NCBI GenBank assembly: GCA_964057225.1
Contig: OZ059900.1
Coordinates: 10,798,501 to 10,862,500, forward strand
Source: Auanema rhodensis
Lineage: Eukaryota; Nematoda; Chromadorea; Rhabditida; Rhabditidae
Length of the DNA stretch: 64,000 nucleotides
Reading direction: 5' to 3'
This document shows positions 29,654-40,039 of this stretch, piece after piece. Position 1 is the first letter of the stretch. Each line of letters begins with the position of its first letter. The translations under genes were made by a program, and so were the position numbers. The notes under the pieces are model-generated. The model saw only the letters and a list, made by a program, of their open reading frames with translations. It did not search any database and was not told where the DNA came from.

Positions 29654-29735
29654 CGATCAGGATGAGATTCGAACTCACGCGGGGAAACCCCAATGGATTA
29701 GCAGTCCATCGCCTTAACCACTCGGCCACCTGATC
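29654..29735 (-). tRNA. tRNA-Ser(GCT), unit 39
   Basis: Consensus copy. Confidence 0.92.
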
Positions 29736-29901
29736 ACAGGGTTTTTCCAAGAAAACTCTTACTTAAACAAAGAAATTATTGTGACAACAAATATCGTCAA
29801 CAAACAAATAAGAAAGTCTTCCTGTTAAATCAGGTGGCTTGGCTTCATTTAGAAAATGATAGTTTGAATGGAGCATCCGTTGTCATAAAAAACAAAACTA
29901 A

Positions 29902-29983
29902 CGATCAGGATGAGATTCGAACTCACGCGGGGAAACCCCAATGGATTAGCAGTCCATCGCCTTAACCACTCGGCCACCTGATC
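29902..29983 (-). tRNA. tRNA-Ser(GCT), unit 40
   Basis: Consensus copy. Confidence 0.92.
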
Positions 29984-30149
29984 ACAGGGTTTTTCCAAGA
30001 ATACTCTTACTTAAACAAAGAAATTATTGTGAAAATAAATAACGTCAACAAATGAATAATATAGTCTTCCTATTAAATCAGGTGGCTTGGCTTTATTTAG
30101 AAAATGATAGTTTGAATGGAGCATCCGTTGTCATAAAAAACAAAACTAA

Positions 30150-30231
30150 CGATCAGGATGAGATTCGAACTCACGCGGGGAAACCCCAATGGATTAGCAG
30201 TCCATCGCCTTAACCACTCGGCCACCTGATC
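30150..30231 (-). tRNA. tRNA-Ser(GCT), unit 41
   Basis: Consensus copy. Confidence 0.92.
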
Positions 30232-30397
30232 ACAGGGTTTTTCCAAGAATACTCTTACATAAACAAAGAAATTATTGTGAGAATAAATAACGTCAACAAA
30301 TGAATAATATAGTCTTCCTATTAAATCAGGTGGATTGGCTTTATTTAGAAAATGATAGTTTGAATGGAGCATCCGTTGTCATAAAAAACAAAACTAA

Positions 30398-30479
30398 CGA
30401 TCAGGATGAGATTCGAACTCACGCGGGGAAACCCCAATGGATTAGCAGTCCATCGCCTTAACCACTCGGCCACCTGATC
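30398..30479 (-). tRNA. tRNA-Ser(GCT), unit 42
   Basis: Consensus copy. Confidence 0.92.
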
Positions 30480-30645
30480 ACAGGGTTTTTCCAAGAATAC
30501 TCTTACATTAACAAAGAAATTATTGTGAGAATAAATAACGTCAACAAATGAATAATATAGTCTTCCTATTAAATCAGGTGGCTTGGCTTTATTTAGAAAA
30601 TGATAGTTTGAATGGAGCATCCGTTGTCATAAAAAACAAAACTAA

Positions 30646-30727
30646 CGATCAGGATGAGATTCGAACTCACGCGGGGAAACCCCAATGGATTAGCAGTCCA
30701 TCGCCTTAACCACTCGACCACCTGATC
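30646..30727 (-). tRNA. tRNA-Ser(GCT), unit 43
   Basis: D-stem C-to-T change (GGCCGAG reads GGTCGAG), a possible G-U pair. Confidence 0.8.
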
Positions 30728-30893
30728 ACAGGGTTTTTCCAAGAATACTCTTACTTAAACAAAGAAATTATTGTGAGAATAAATAACGTCAACAAATGAA
30801 TAATATAGTCTTCCTATTAAATCAGGTGGCTTGGCTTTATTTAGAAAATGATAGTTTGAATGGAGCATCCGTTGTCATAAAAAACAAAACTAA

Positions 30894-30975
30894 CGATCAG
30901 GATGAGATTCGAACTCACGCGGGGAAACCCCAATGGATTAGCAGTCGATCGCCTTAACCACTCGGCCACCTGATC
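30894..30975 (-). tRNA. tRNA-Ser(GCT), unit 44
   Basis: Anticodon-stem mismatch as in units 34 and 59. Confidence 0.7.
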
Positions 30976-31141
30976 ACAGGGTTTTTCCAAGAATACTCTT
31001 ACATAAACAAAGAAATTATTGTGAGAATAAATAACGTCAACAAATGAATAATATAGTCTTCCTATTAAATCAGGTGGATTGGCTTTATTTAGAAAATGAT
31101 AGTTTGAATGGAGCATCCGTTGTCATAAAAAACAAAACTAA

Positions 31142-31223
31142 CGATCAGGATGAGATTCGAACTCACGCGGGGAAACCCCAATGGATTAGCAGTCCATCGC
31201 CTTAACCACTCGGCCACCTGATC
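31142..31223 (-). tRNA. tRNA-Ser(GCT), unit 45
   Basis: Consensus copy. Confidence 0.92.
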
Positions 31224-31389
31224 ACAGGGTTTTTCCAAGAAAACTCTTACTTAAACAAAGAAATTATTGTGACAACAAATATCGTCAACAAACAAATAAG
31301 AAAGTCTTCCTGTTAAATCAGGTGGCTTGGCTTTATTTAGAAAATGATAGTTTGAATGGAGCATCCGTTGTCATAAAAAACAAAACTAA

Positions 31390-31471
31390 CGATCAGGATG
31401 AGATTCGAACTCACGCGGGGAAACCCCAATGGATTAGCAGTCCATCGCCTTAACCACTCGGCCACCTGATC
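31390..31471 (-). tRNA. tRNA-Ser(GCT), unit 46
   Basis: Consensus copy. Confidence 0.92.
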
Positions 31472-31637
31472 ACAGGGTTTTTCCAAGAATACTCTTACTT
31501 AAACAAAGAAATTATTGTGACAACAAATATCGTCAGCAAACAAATAAGAAAGTCTTCCTATTAAATCAGGTGGCTTGGCTTTATTTAGAAAATGATAGTT
31601 TGAATGGAGCATCCGTTGTCATAAAAAACAAAACTAA

Positions 31638-31719
31638 CGATCAGGATGAGATTCGAACTCACGCGGGGAAACCCCAATGGATTAGCAGTCCATCGCCTTA
31701 ACCACTCGGCCACCTGATC
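31638..31719 (-). tRNA. tRNA-Ser(GCT), unit 47
   Basis: Consensus copy. Confidence 0.92.
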
Positions 31720-31885
31720 ACAGGGTTTTTCCAAGAAAACTCTTACTTAAACAAAGAAATTATTGTGACAACAAATATCGTCAACAAACAAATAAGAAAG
31801 TCTTCCTGTTAAATCAGGTGGCTTGGCTTCATTTAGAAAATGATAGTTTGAATGGAGCATCCGTTGTCATAAAAAACAAAACTAA

Positions 31886-31967
31886 CGATCAGGATGAGAT
31901 TCGAACTCACGCGGGGAAACCCCAATGGATTAGCAGTCCATCGCCTTAACCACTCGGCCACCTGATC
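31886..31967 (-). tRNA. tRNA-Ser(GCT), unit 48
   Basis: Consensus copy. Confidence 0.92.
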
Positions 31968-32133
31968 ACAGGGTTTTTCCAAGAATACTCTTACATTAAC
32001 AAAGAAATTATTGTGAAAATAAATAACGTCAACAAATGAATAATATAGTCTTCCTATTAAATCAGGTGGCTTGGCTTTATTTAGAAAATGATAGTTTGAA
32101 TGGAGCATCCGATGTCATAAAAAACAAAACTAA

Positions 32134-32215
32134 CGATCAGGATGAGATTCGAACTCACGCGGGGAAACCCCAATGGATTAGCAGTCCATCGCCTTAACCA
32201 CTCGGCCACCTGATC
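32134..32215 (-). tRNA. tRNA-Ser(GCT), unit 49
   Basis: Consensus copy; spacer variant catccgatgtc, shared with units 53-55. Confidence 0.92.
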
Positions 32216-32381
32216 ACAGGGTTTTTCCAAGAAAACTCTTACTTAAACAAAGAAATTATTGTGACAACAAATATCGTCAACAAACAAATAAGAAAGTCTT
32301 CCTGTTAAATCAGGTGGCTTGGCTTCATTTAGAAAATGATAGTTTGAATGGAGCATCCGTTGTCATAAAAAACAAAACTAA

Positions 32382-32463
32382 CGATCAGGATGAGATTCGA
32401 ACTCACGCGGGGAAACCCCAATGGATTAGCAGTCCATCGCCTTAACCACTCGGCCACCTGATC
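32382..32463 (-). tRNA. tRNA-Ser(GCT), unit 50
   Basis: Consensus copy. Confidence 0.92.
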
Positions 32464-32629
32464 ACAGGGTTTTTCCAAGAATACTCTTACTTAAACAAAG
32501 AAATTATTGTGAAAATAAATAACGTCAACAAATGAATAATATAGTCTTCCTATTAAATCAGGTGGCTTGGCTTTATTTAGAAAATGATAGTTTGAATGGA
32601 GCATCCGTTGTCATAAAAAACAAAACTAA

Positions 32630-32711
32630 CGATCAGGATGAGATTCGAACTCACGCGGGGAAACCCCAATGGATTAGCAGTCCATCGCCTTAACCACTCG
32701 GCCACCTGATC
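32630..32711 (-). tRNA. tRNA-Ser(GCT), unit 51
   Basis: Consensus copy. Confidence 0.92.
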
Positions 32712-32877
32712 ACAGGGTTTTTCCAAGAATACTCTTACTTAAACAAAGAAATTATTGTGACAACAAATATCGTCAGCAAACAAATAAGAAAGTCTTCCTA
32801 TTAAATCAGGTGGCTTGGCTTTATTTAGAAAATGATAGTTTGAATGGAGCATCCGTTGTCATAAAAAACAAAACTAA

Positions 32878-32959
32878 CGATCAGGATGAGATTCGAACTC
32901 ACGCGGGGAAACCCCAATGGATTAGCAGTCCATCGCCTTAACCACTCGGCCACCTGATC
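32878..32959 (-). tRNA. tRNA-Ser(GCT), unit 52
   Basis: Consensus copy. Confidence 0.92.
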
Positions 32960-33125
32960 ACAGGGTTTTTCCAAGAATACTCTTACATTAACAAAGAAAT
33001 TATTGTGAAAATAAATAACGTCAACAAATGAATAATATAGTCTTCCTATTAAATCAGGTGGCTTGGCTTTATTTAGAAAATGATAGTTTGAATGGAGCAT
33101 CCGATGTCATAAAAAACAAAACTAA

Positions 33126-33207
33126 CGATCAGGATGAGATTCGAACTCACGCGGGGAAACCCCAATGGATTAGCAGTCCATCGCCTTAACCACTCGGCCA
33201 CCTGATC
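33126..33207 (-). tRNA. tRNA-Ser(GCT), unit 53
   Basis: Consensus copy; catccgatgtc spacer. Confidence 0.92.
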
Positions 33208-33373
33208 ACAGGGTTTTTCCAAGAATACTCTTACATTAACAAAGAAATTATTGTGAAAATAAATAACGTCAACAAATGAATAATATAGTCTTCCTATTAA
33301 ATCAGGTGGCTTGGCTTTATTTAGAAAATGATAGTTTGAATGGAGCATCCGATGTCATAAAAAACAAAACTAA

Positions 33374-33455
33374 CGATCAGGATGAGATTCGAACTCACGC
33401 GGGGAAACCCCAATGGATTAGCAGTCCATCGCCTTAACCACTCGGCCACCTGATC
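33374..33455 (-). tRNA. tRNA-Ser(GCT), unit 54
   Basis: Consensus copy; catccgatgtc spacer. Confidence 0.92.
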
Positions 33456-33621
33456 ACAGGGTTTTTCCAAGAATACTCTTACTTAAACAAAGAAATTATT
33501 GTGAAAATAAATAACGTCAACAAATGAATAATATAGTCTTCCTATTAAATCAGGTGGCTTGGCTTTATTTAGAAAATGATAGTTTGAATGGAGCATCCGA
33601 TGTCATAAAAAACAAAACTAA

Positions 33622-33703
33622 CGATCAGGATGAGATTCGAACTCACGCGGGGAAACCCCAATGGATTAGCAGTCCATCGCCTTAACCACTCGGCCACCTG
33701 ATC
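33622..33703 (-). tRNA. tRNA-Ser(GCT), unit 55
   Basis: Consensus copy; catccgatgtc spacer. Confidence 0.92.
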
Positions 33704-33869
33704 ACAGGGTTTTTCCAAGAATACTCTTACTTAAACAAAGAAATTATTGTGAAAATAAATAACGTCAACAAATGAATAATATAGTCTTCCTATTAAATCA
33801 GGTGGCTTGGCTTTATTTAGAAAATGATAGTTTGAATGGAGCATCCGTTGTCATAAAAAACAAAACTAA

Positions 33870-33951
33870 CGATCAGGATGAGATTCGAACTCACGCGGGG
33901 AAACCCCAATGGATTAGCAGTCCATCGCCTTAACCACTCGGCCACCTGATC
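33870..33951 (-). tRNA. tRNA-Ser(GCT), unit 56
   Basis: Consensus copy. Confidence 0.92.
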
Positions 33952-34117
33952 ACAGGGTTTTTCCAAGAATACTCTTACATAAACAAAGAAATTATTGTGA
34001 GAATAAATAACGTCAACAAATGAATAATATAGTCTTCCTATTAAATCAGGTGGATTGGCTTTATTTAGAAAATGATAGTTTGAATGGAGCATCCGTTGTC
34101 ATAAAAAACAAAACTAA

Positions 34118-34199
34118 CGATCAGGATGAGATTCGAACTCACGCGGGGAAACCCCAATGGATTAGCAGTCCATCGCCTTAACCACTCGGCCACCTGATC
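34118..34199 (-). tRNA. tRNA-Ser(GCT), unit 57
   Basis: Consensus copy. Confidence 0.92.
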
Positions 34200-34365
34200 A
34201 CAGGGTTTTTCCAAGAATACTCTTACATTAACAAAGAAATTATTGTGAGAATAAATAACGTCAACAAATGAATAGTATAGTCTTCCTATTAAATCAGGTG
34301 GCTTGGCTTTATTTAGAAAATGATAGTTTGAATGGAGCATCCGTTGTCATAAAAAACAAAACTAA

Positions 34366-34447
34366 CGATCAGGATGAGATTCGAACTCACGCGGGGAAAC
34401 CCCAATGGATTAGCAGTCCATCGCCTTAACCACTCGGCCACCTGATC
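34366..34447 (-). tRNA. tRNA-Ser(GCT), unit 58
   Basis: Consensus copy. Confidence 0.92.
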
Positions 34448-34613
34448 ACAGGGTTTTTCCAAGAATACTCTTACTTAAACAAAGAAATTATTGTGAGAAT
34501 AAATAACGTCAACAAATGAATAATATAGTCTTCCTATTAAATCAGGTGGCTTGGCTTTATTTAGAAAATGATAGTTTGAATGGAGCATCCGTTGTCATAA
34601 AAAACAAAACTAA

Positions 34614-34695
34614 CGATCAGGATGAGATTCGAACTCACGCGGGGAAACCCCAATGGATTAGCAGTCGATCGCCTTAACCACTCGGCCACCTGATC
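34614..34695 (-). tRNA. tRNA-Ser(GCT), unit 59
   Basis: Anticodon-stem mismatch as in units 34 and 44. Confidence 0.7.
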
Positions 34696-34861
34696 ACAGG
34701 GTTTTTCCAAGAATACTCTTACATAAACAAAGAAATTATTGTGAGAATAAATAACGTCAACAAATGAATAATATAGTCTTCCTATTAAATCAGGTGGATT
34801 GGCTTTATTTAGAAAATGATAGTTTGAATGGAGCATCCGTTGTCATAAAAAACAAAACTAA

Positions 34862-34943
34862 CGATCAGGATGAGATTCGAACTCACGCGGGGAAACCCCA
34901 ATGGATTAGCAGTCCATCGCCTTAACCACTCGGCCACCTGATC
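34862..34943 (-). tRNA. tRNA-Ser(GCT), unit 60
   Basis: Consensus copy. Confidence 0.92.
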
Positions 34944-35109
34944 ACAGGGTTTTTCCAAGAAAACTCTTACTTAAACAAAGAAATTATTGTGACAACAAAT
35001 ATCGTCAACAAACAAATAAGAAAGTCTTCCTGTTAAATCAGGTGGCTTGGCTTCATTTAGAAAATGATAGTTTGAATGGAGCATCCGTTGTCATAAAAAA
35101 CAAAACTAA

Positions 35110-35191
35110 CGATCAGGATGAGATTCGAACTCACGCGGGGAAACCCCAATGGATTAGCAGTCCATCGCCTTAACCACTCGGCCACCTGATC
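35110..35191 (-). tRNA. tRNA-Ser(GCT), unit 61
   Basis: Consensus copy. Confidence 0.92.
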
Positions 35192-35357
35192 ACAGGGTTT
35201 TTCCAAGAATACTCTTACATAAACAAAGAAATTATTGTGAGAATAAATAACGTCAACAAATGAATAATATAGTCTTCCTATTAAATCAGGTGGCTTGGCT
35301 TTATTTAGAAAATGATAGTTTGAATGGAGCATCCGTTGTCATAAAAAACAAAACTAA

Positions 35358-35439
35358 CGATCAGGATGAGATTCGAACTCACGCGGGGAAACCCCAATGG
35401 ATTAGCAGTCCATCGCCTTAACCACTCGGCCACCTGATC
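35358..35439 (-). tRNA. tRNA-Ser(GCT), unit 62
   Basis: Consensus copy. Confidence 0.92.
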
Positions 35440-35605
35440 ACAGGGTTTTTCCAAGAAAACTCTTACTTAAACAAAGAAATTATTGTGACAACAAATATCG
35501 TCAACAAACAAATAAGAAAGTCTTCCTGTTAAATCAGGTGGCTTGGCTTCATTTAGAAAATGATAGTTTGAATGGAGCATCCGTTGTCATAAAAAACAAA
35601 ACTAA

Positions 35606-35687
35606 CGATCAGGATGAGATTCGAACTCACGCGGGGAAACCCCAATGGATTAGCAGTCCATCGCCTTAACCACTCGGCCACCTGATC
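35606..35687 (-). tRNA. tRNA-Ser(GCT), unit 63
   Basis: Consensus copy. Confidence 0.92.
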
Positions 35688-35853
35688 ACAGGGTTTTTCC
35701 AAGAATACTCTTACTTAAACAAAGAAATTATTGTGACAACAAATATCGTCAGCAAACAAATAAGAAAGTCTTCCTATTAAATCAGATGGCTTGGCTTTAT
35801 TTAGAAAATGATAGTTTGAATGGAGCATCCGTTGTCATAAAAAACAAAACTAA

Positions 35854-35935
35854 CGATCAGGATGAGATTCGAACTCACGCGGGGAAACCCCAATGGATTA
35901 GCAGTCCATCGCCTTAACCACTCGGCCACCTGATC
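35854..35935 (-). tRNA. tRNA-Ser(GCT), unit 64
   Basis: Consensus copy. Confidence 0.92.
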
Positions 35936-36101
35936 ACAGGGTTTTTCCAAGAATACTCTTACTTAAACAAAGAAATTATTGTGACAACAAATATCGTCAA
36001 CAAACAAATGAGAAAGTCTTCCTGTTAAATCAGGTGGCTTGGCTTCATTTAGAAAATGATAGTTTGAATGGAGCATCCGTTGTCATAAAAAACAAAACTA
36101 A

Positions 36102-36183
36102 CGATCAGGATGAGATTCGAACTCACGCGGGGAAACCCCAATGGATTAGCAGTCCATCGCCTTAACCACTCGGCCACCTGATC
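36102..36183 (-). tRNA. tRNA-Ser(GCT), unit 65
   Basis: Consensus copy. Confidence 0.92.
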
Positions 36184-36349
36184 ACAGGGTTTTTCCAAGA
36201 ATACTCTTACTTAAACAAAGAAATTATTGTGACAACAAATATCGTCAGCAAACAAATAAGAAAGTCTACCTATTAAATCAGGTGGCTTGGCTTTATTTAG
36301 AAAATGATAGTTTGACTGGAGCATCCGTTGTCATAAAAAACAAAACTAA

Positions 36350-36431
36350 CGATCAGGATGAGATTCGAACTCACGCAGGGAAACCCCAATGGATTAGCAG
36401 TCCATCGCCTTAATCACTCGGCCACCTGATC
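36350..36431 (-). tRNA. tRNA-Ser(GCT), unit 66
   Basis: Two substitutions: one in the variable-arm stem (CCCC reads CCCT) and one in the conserved D-loop GG (GTGGTT reads GTGATT). Confidence 0.6.
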
Positions 36432-36597
36432 ACAGGGTTTTTCCAAGAATACTCTTACTTAAACAAAGAAATTATTGTGAGAATAAATAACGTCAACAAA
36501 TGAATAATATAGTCTTCCTATTAAATCAGGTGGCTTGGCTTTATTTAGAAAATGATAGTTTGAATGGAGCATCCGTTGTCATAAAAAACAAAACTAA

Positions 36598-36679
36598 CGA
36601 TCAGGATGAGATTCGAACTCACGCGGGGAAACCCCAATGGATTAGCAGTCCATCGCCTTAACCACTCGGCCACCTGATC
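36598..36679 (-). tRNA. tRNA-Ser(GCT), unit 67 (last before gypsy insertion)
   Basis: Consensus tRNA. The unit is cut at 36742 by the gypsy LTR, 63 bp beyond the tRNA. Confidence 0.92.
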
Positions 36680-36742
36680 ACAGAATTTTTCCAAGAATAC
36701 TCTTACATAAACAAAGAAATTATTGTGAGAATAAATAACGTC

Positions 36743-37078
36743 TGTTACATACATATCTCAAAGGAAAGCAGCTGACCATGGCAGCTGCTATTATTAAACT
36801 AATGCAGATAGTTTTTAAGCAATTCTGAGAATATTCTAGATGCACTTTTTATAAACTTTGTAACAATTTGTGTAAACTGAGTAGGAGTTGTATGGATATA
36901 TAAACCTGAGTCCTCAAGACTCAGGCATCTCATTATCTCATTATCTTACTTTCTCTTTATCTTCTTTATATTCTCTTTCTTAACTCTAGCTCTAATCTTT
37001 GTATAATTATATTATAATGCGAACAATAAACCTTTATATATTTGATCTCTTGTTTCTTATTTCACCTTACATTACACA
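36743..37078 (+). repeat. 5' LTR of the gypsy element
   Basis: About 336 bp, TGTTAC...TTACACA. It contains TATATAAA (36896-36903), then a perfect hairpin CCTGAGTC-ctcaa-GACTCAGG (36905-36925) near the expected transcription start, and AATAAA at 37025-37030 about 50 bp before the end. The right border is inferred from the terminal ACA and AATAAA spacing; a primer-binding site was not recognised. Confidence 0.7.
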
Positions 37079-38404
37079 CATATATTTAAAATCATACTCA
37101 TCTTCTCATAGTCTGTTTGGATCTCTCAACTTGGAACCATTGAGAATCTAAATGGAACGTGGAGGTTCCACCGAGATCCTTCCTTTCGGACAGGATCTCG
37201 TAAAGGAACTCAAGCGCTACCGTCTACAACTCTTATTCATTTAAAAATCTTATCTCTCTCTTAAAGTTAGCTTATAATATTTTCTTAAAAACTCTAAAAC
37301 TTTTCTATTAAAAATTATATCCAAAAACTCTTTACAAAAACTCAGTTTTCCATTCATTATATTCTCATAAATCATTTTCAATTATTCATAAGAGTACTTA
37401 TATCATTTATCATTCTCTCTATCCAAAATCCTATATACGAAAATTATTCAAATTCAATAATTAACTTTTCTAAGAATTATAAGTTTATTTTCACATTTTT
37501 TGAACAAAAATAGTTAAGTTCTTTATAAAATTAATTTAGAATTAAGAAATAAAAAAAAGAATATTACCTCTCAATCTTAATCATCTTATCATATTATCTG
37601 AATCTTCATCTTATCATACTATCTTAATCATCCTATCATACCATATTTTTATTATTTTCTTTATGTTCGTTTATAAAACTATTATTCTTATGCTACTACA
37701 CTGTATTCTCATAAACCCACCCCTTCCCCCCCCCCGTAATTTCATAAACAAGAAATCCCGTGTTAAACACGACAGTAAAAATATTTATTAGGCGCAGCGT
37801 ATCCAAATTCCGATTACCTTAGCACCTGAAAATACGAAAAATAATTAAATTAATCAATAAGTTTTAACTCATACGCAAAAACCATCCCCCCTCGTTAAGA
37901 ATAATGCCAGACACTCAAGAGACTCGAGCGGAGGCCGACACTCAGGATAAGACGTACGCCCCATGAAATAATTAGAGAATTTTTGAATTGAAATCTGCCC
38001 CACATTGATATAAATAATAAGAGTGGTCTCGCCATCATAGAGTCAGGGAGCAGGATGCAGAAGGCAGCTGACATACCTGTGACTCAGATAGGTTAATGAG
38101 GTCTGGGAAAATGAAATGATTGCGAAAATTCTATTTTGTATCCTTGTCCCAAAAGACTGGCGAACTATTAACTTTCATTTCATGCCTTTTTCACAATATA
38201 GAACTTGTCCCTTCGAAAAGGCACACTAGTTTCAAACCTGTGTTAGACCCGGACGAGCTATATTGGTAAAGAGATTACTTGCAAGACTAGCTACCTTCAT
38301 AAGAATCGCGCACACAAACCCAACATTATTCTTTACGTTTTTCTATATATAAAATTATTTTGGCACACGTTGGATATAACAAATTTCCTTACAGGATACC
38401 AACG
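37079..38404 (+). promoter_or_regulatory. Untranslated leader of the gypsy element
   Basis: 1.3 kb without a supported ORF. Hairpins sit in a row: CTCAA/TTGAG (about 37127-37146), TGGAAC-6 nt-GTTCCA (37153-37170) and CGAGATCCT-11 nt-AGGATCTCG (37172-37200), a candidate packaging or dimerisation signal. A run of C lies near 37725-37736. A strong 3' splice-like site (aaatttccttacag) ends 9 nt before the ATG at 38405, suggesting a spliced leader region. Confidence 0.55.
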
Positions 38405-38794
38405 ATGCTGCCCAATACTGGTCCAAAACCTCCGCTGGACCCTGCTGCCACTTCAAATATTATAAGAAGAAAAAGACAACCGCCCGCAACATATTCTCCC
38501 CCCTCTGCAAAACAAGCGAAGTTAAGCATTAAAACAAAGTCAATGGTAATACATACCCCAAGACATCGCGGCATTCAAAAACAATTCACCAATCCCAAAT
38601 CACATGAAAAAACGAAGAAACAAAAAACAGACATAGTCGAAAGAAACACCTTAGAAAAGAAAATTATCCCAAACATTAAACCTATTCCTAAAAACATAGC
38701 AAGCAAAGGGAACCCTCAAAACCCCCCAACCAACACCATACCAAATACAATCAACCCAATCAATCCTTTAATAGCCACCCCTAGAAGAAGCAAT
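38405..38794 (+). CDS. gag: Gypsy gag-env-pol polyprotein, N-terminal part (interrupted by Polinton 2)
   Basis: 130 codons from the ATG at 38405; the frame upstream to 38360 has only a TTG start. The sequence is Pro/Lys-rich and basic (IIRRKRQPP; HEKTKKQKTD) and has no recognised domain. It would be the N-terminal extension of Gag. The frame runs into Polinton 2 and is in the same phase as the frame resuming at 54411, because the duplicated agcaat is read as two codons on both sides. The gene was intact at this point before the insertion. Confidence 0.75.
38789..38794. repeat. Target-site duplication of Polinton 2, left copy (agcaat)
   Basis: Matches 54411-54416. Confidence 0.95.
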
Positions 38795-39832
38795 AGTAGA
38801 GAGCCGTGCAAAATTTACTAACCACGCCCCCAAACAGCTGTCAAAAACATACTTTTGGGGGCGTCAGCTGCTAAAAACATACTTTTGAGGCGCGTCAGCT
38901 GTCAAAAACATATTTTTGAGCGTCAGCTGTTAAAATCATATTTTGGGATCATGGTTCATGGATTCTCCTTTTTTAAATTTAAAAATCATGATTTAAAGCA
39001 TGATTTTTTTTTAAATCAAATTTAAATATGCTTTTTCAAATGTATGTATATATTTTTAATTATTTTTAAATATATTAAGTAAAAATAAAAATCTTAATTT
39101 TAAATATTTAAATTATATTTAAATTTTATATATATATAAATTTTATTTAAACTTTAATTATTTAAATTATATTTAAACTTTAAATATTTAAATTATATTT
39201 AAATTTTATATATATAAATTTTATTTAAACTTTAAATTTTATATATAAATTATATTTAAATATTTAAATATGTAAATTTGTTTTTTAAATTTTATTTATT
39301 TATTAAATTTATTAATAATGTTTGTTTACTTGATTTGTTTATTTGTTATTGTATTGTGTTTGTATTGTTTTTATTTTAAAGAACAGTAAAATTTTTGCAT
39401 GTATATCGTTTTGTTCACCGTACTTGTTATGGGTAATTCAATGGAACACATATCGAAGGTTAATTCGATAAGAACGATATGAAATACAAAATTCAATGGA
39501 ACACATATCGAAGGTTAATTCGATAAGAACGATATGAAATAAAAAATTCAATGGAACACATATCGAAGGTTAATTCGATAAGAACGATATAAAATACCAA
39601 AATTTAATGGAACACATATCGAAAGTTAATTCGATAAGAACGACATTAAATTATTAATTTTTGAAATTACAAATTGTTATTAATTATATTTATTCTAACA
39701 AGTAAAGGTTTCAAATTATAATAAAAGATTAGTTTTAAACTTTATTTTACTAATATAACAATACAATAACTCTATAGAGCACACATTGAAGGTAAATACA
39801 ATAAGATTAACAAACAGTTGCGCTGACCTCAA
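38795..39832 (+). repeat. Polinton 2 left terminal inverted repeat
   Basis: As in copy 1, but with four instead of three iterons (about 39427-39650). CAGCTG-headed units at 38836-38945. Confidence 0.9.
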
Positions 39833-40039
39833 TGAAACGCATAAGGTTAATTTAATAAGAACTAATAACAAAAATTAATCCGATGGGGACAATAAAAACA
39901 GATGTATTCAATAAGCTTATTTATTTTAAAGTTTATCGCAACTGCTAGTTTTGACAGCTGTACCCAAATCCATGTTACATAACAAATTACAATGCCAACA
40001 GCAATGTGTAGACTGATATATTCATTATATCAAGGTACA

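Larger units (their letters stand above)
19911..36742 (-). repeat. Tandem array of 68 units of 248 bp, each with tRNA-Ser(GCT)
   Basis: The 248-bp period holds across 16,832 bp with no net indel: 67 full units plus 216 bp. Each unit has one minus-strand tRNA at 19982+248n to 20063+248n (n = 0-67). In transcript sense the tRNA is followed by a pol III terminator (tTTTTGTTTTTTa). Spacer types alternate: gtgacaacaaatatcg, gtgagaataaataacg or gtgaaaataaataacg. Both edges fall inside a unit, at retrotransposon termini, so the array was larger and was broken by insertions. Fifty-four tRNAs match the consensus as read by eye. Confidence 0.97.
36743..38794 (+). mobile_element. Ty3/gypsy env-bearing retrotransposon, left piece (5' LTR, leader, gag start)
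   Basis: The element begins with TGTTACATAC, interrupting a tRNA unit after ...aacgtc. It has an LTR, a 1.3-kb leader and the first 130 codons of the polyprotein. It is split at the agcaat duplication by Polinton 2 and resumes at 54411. The 3' LTR is beyond the window. Confidence 0.85.

Noticed and set aside
19911..36742. CRISPR-like regular spacing
   Set aside because: The period is 248 bp with near-identical repeat and spacer; the constant part is a eukaryotic tRNA gene. There are no unique spacers and no cas genes.
21665..36754. Repeated 91-residue minus-strand frames in the 248-bp units
   Set aside because: They run straight through the tRNA and its spacer and repeat only because the unit repeats. 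Some units break them. The tRNA explains the conservation.
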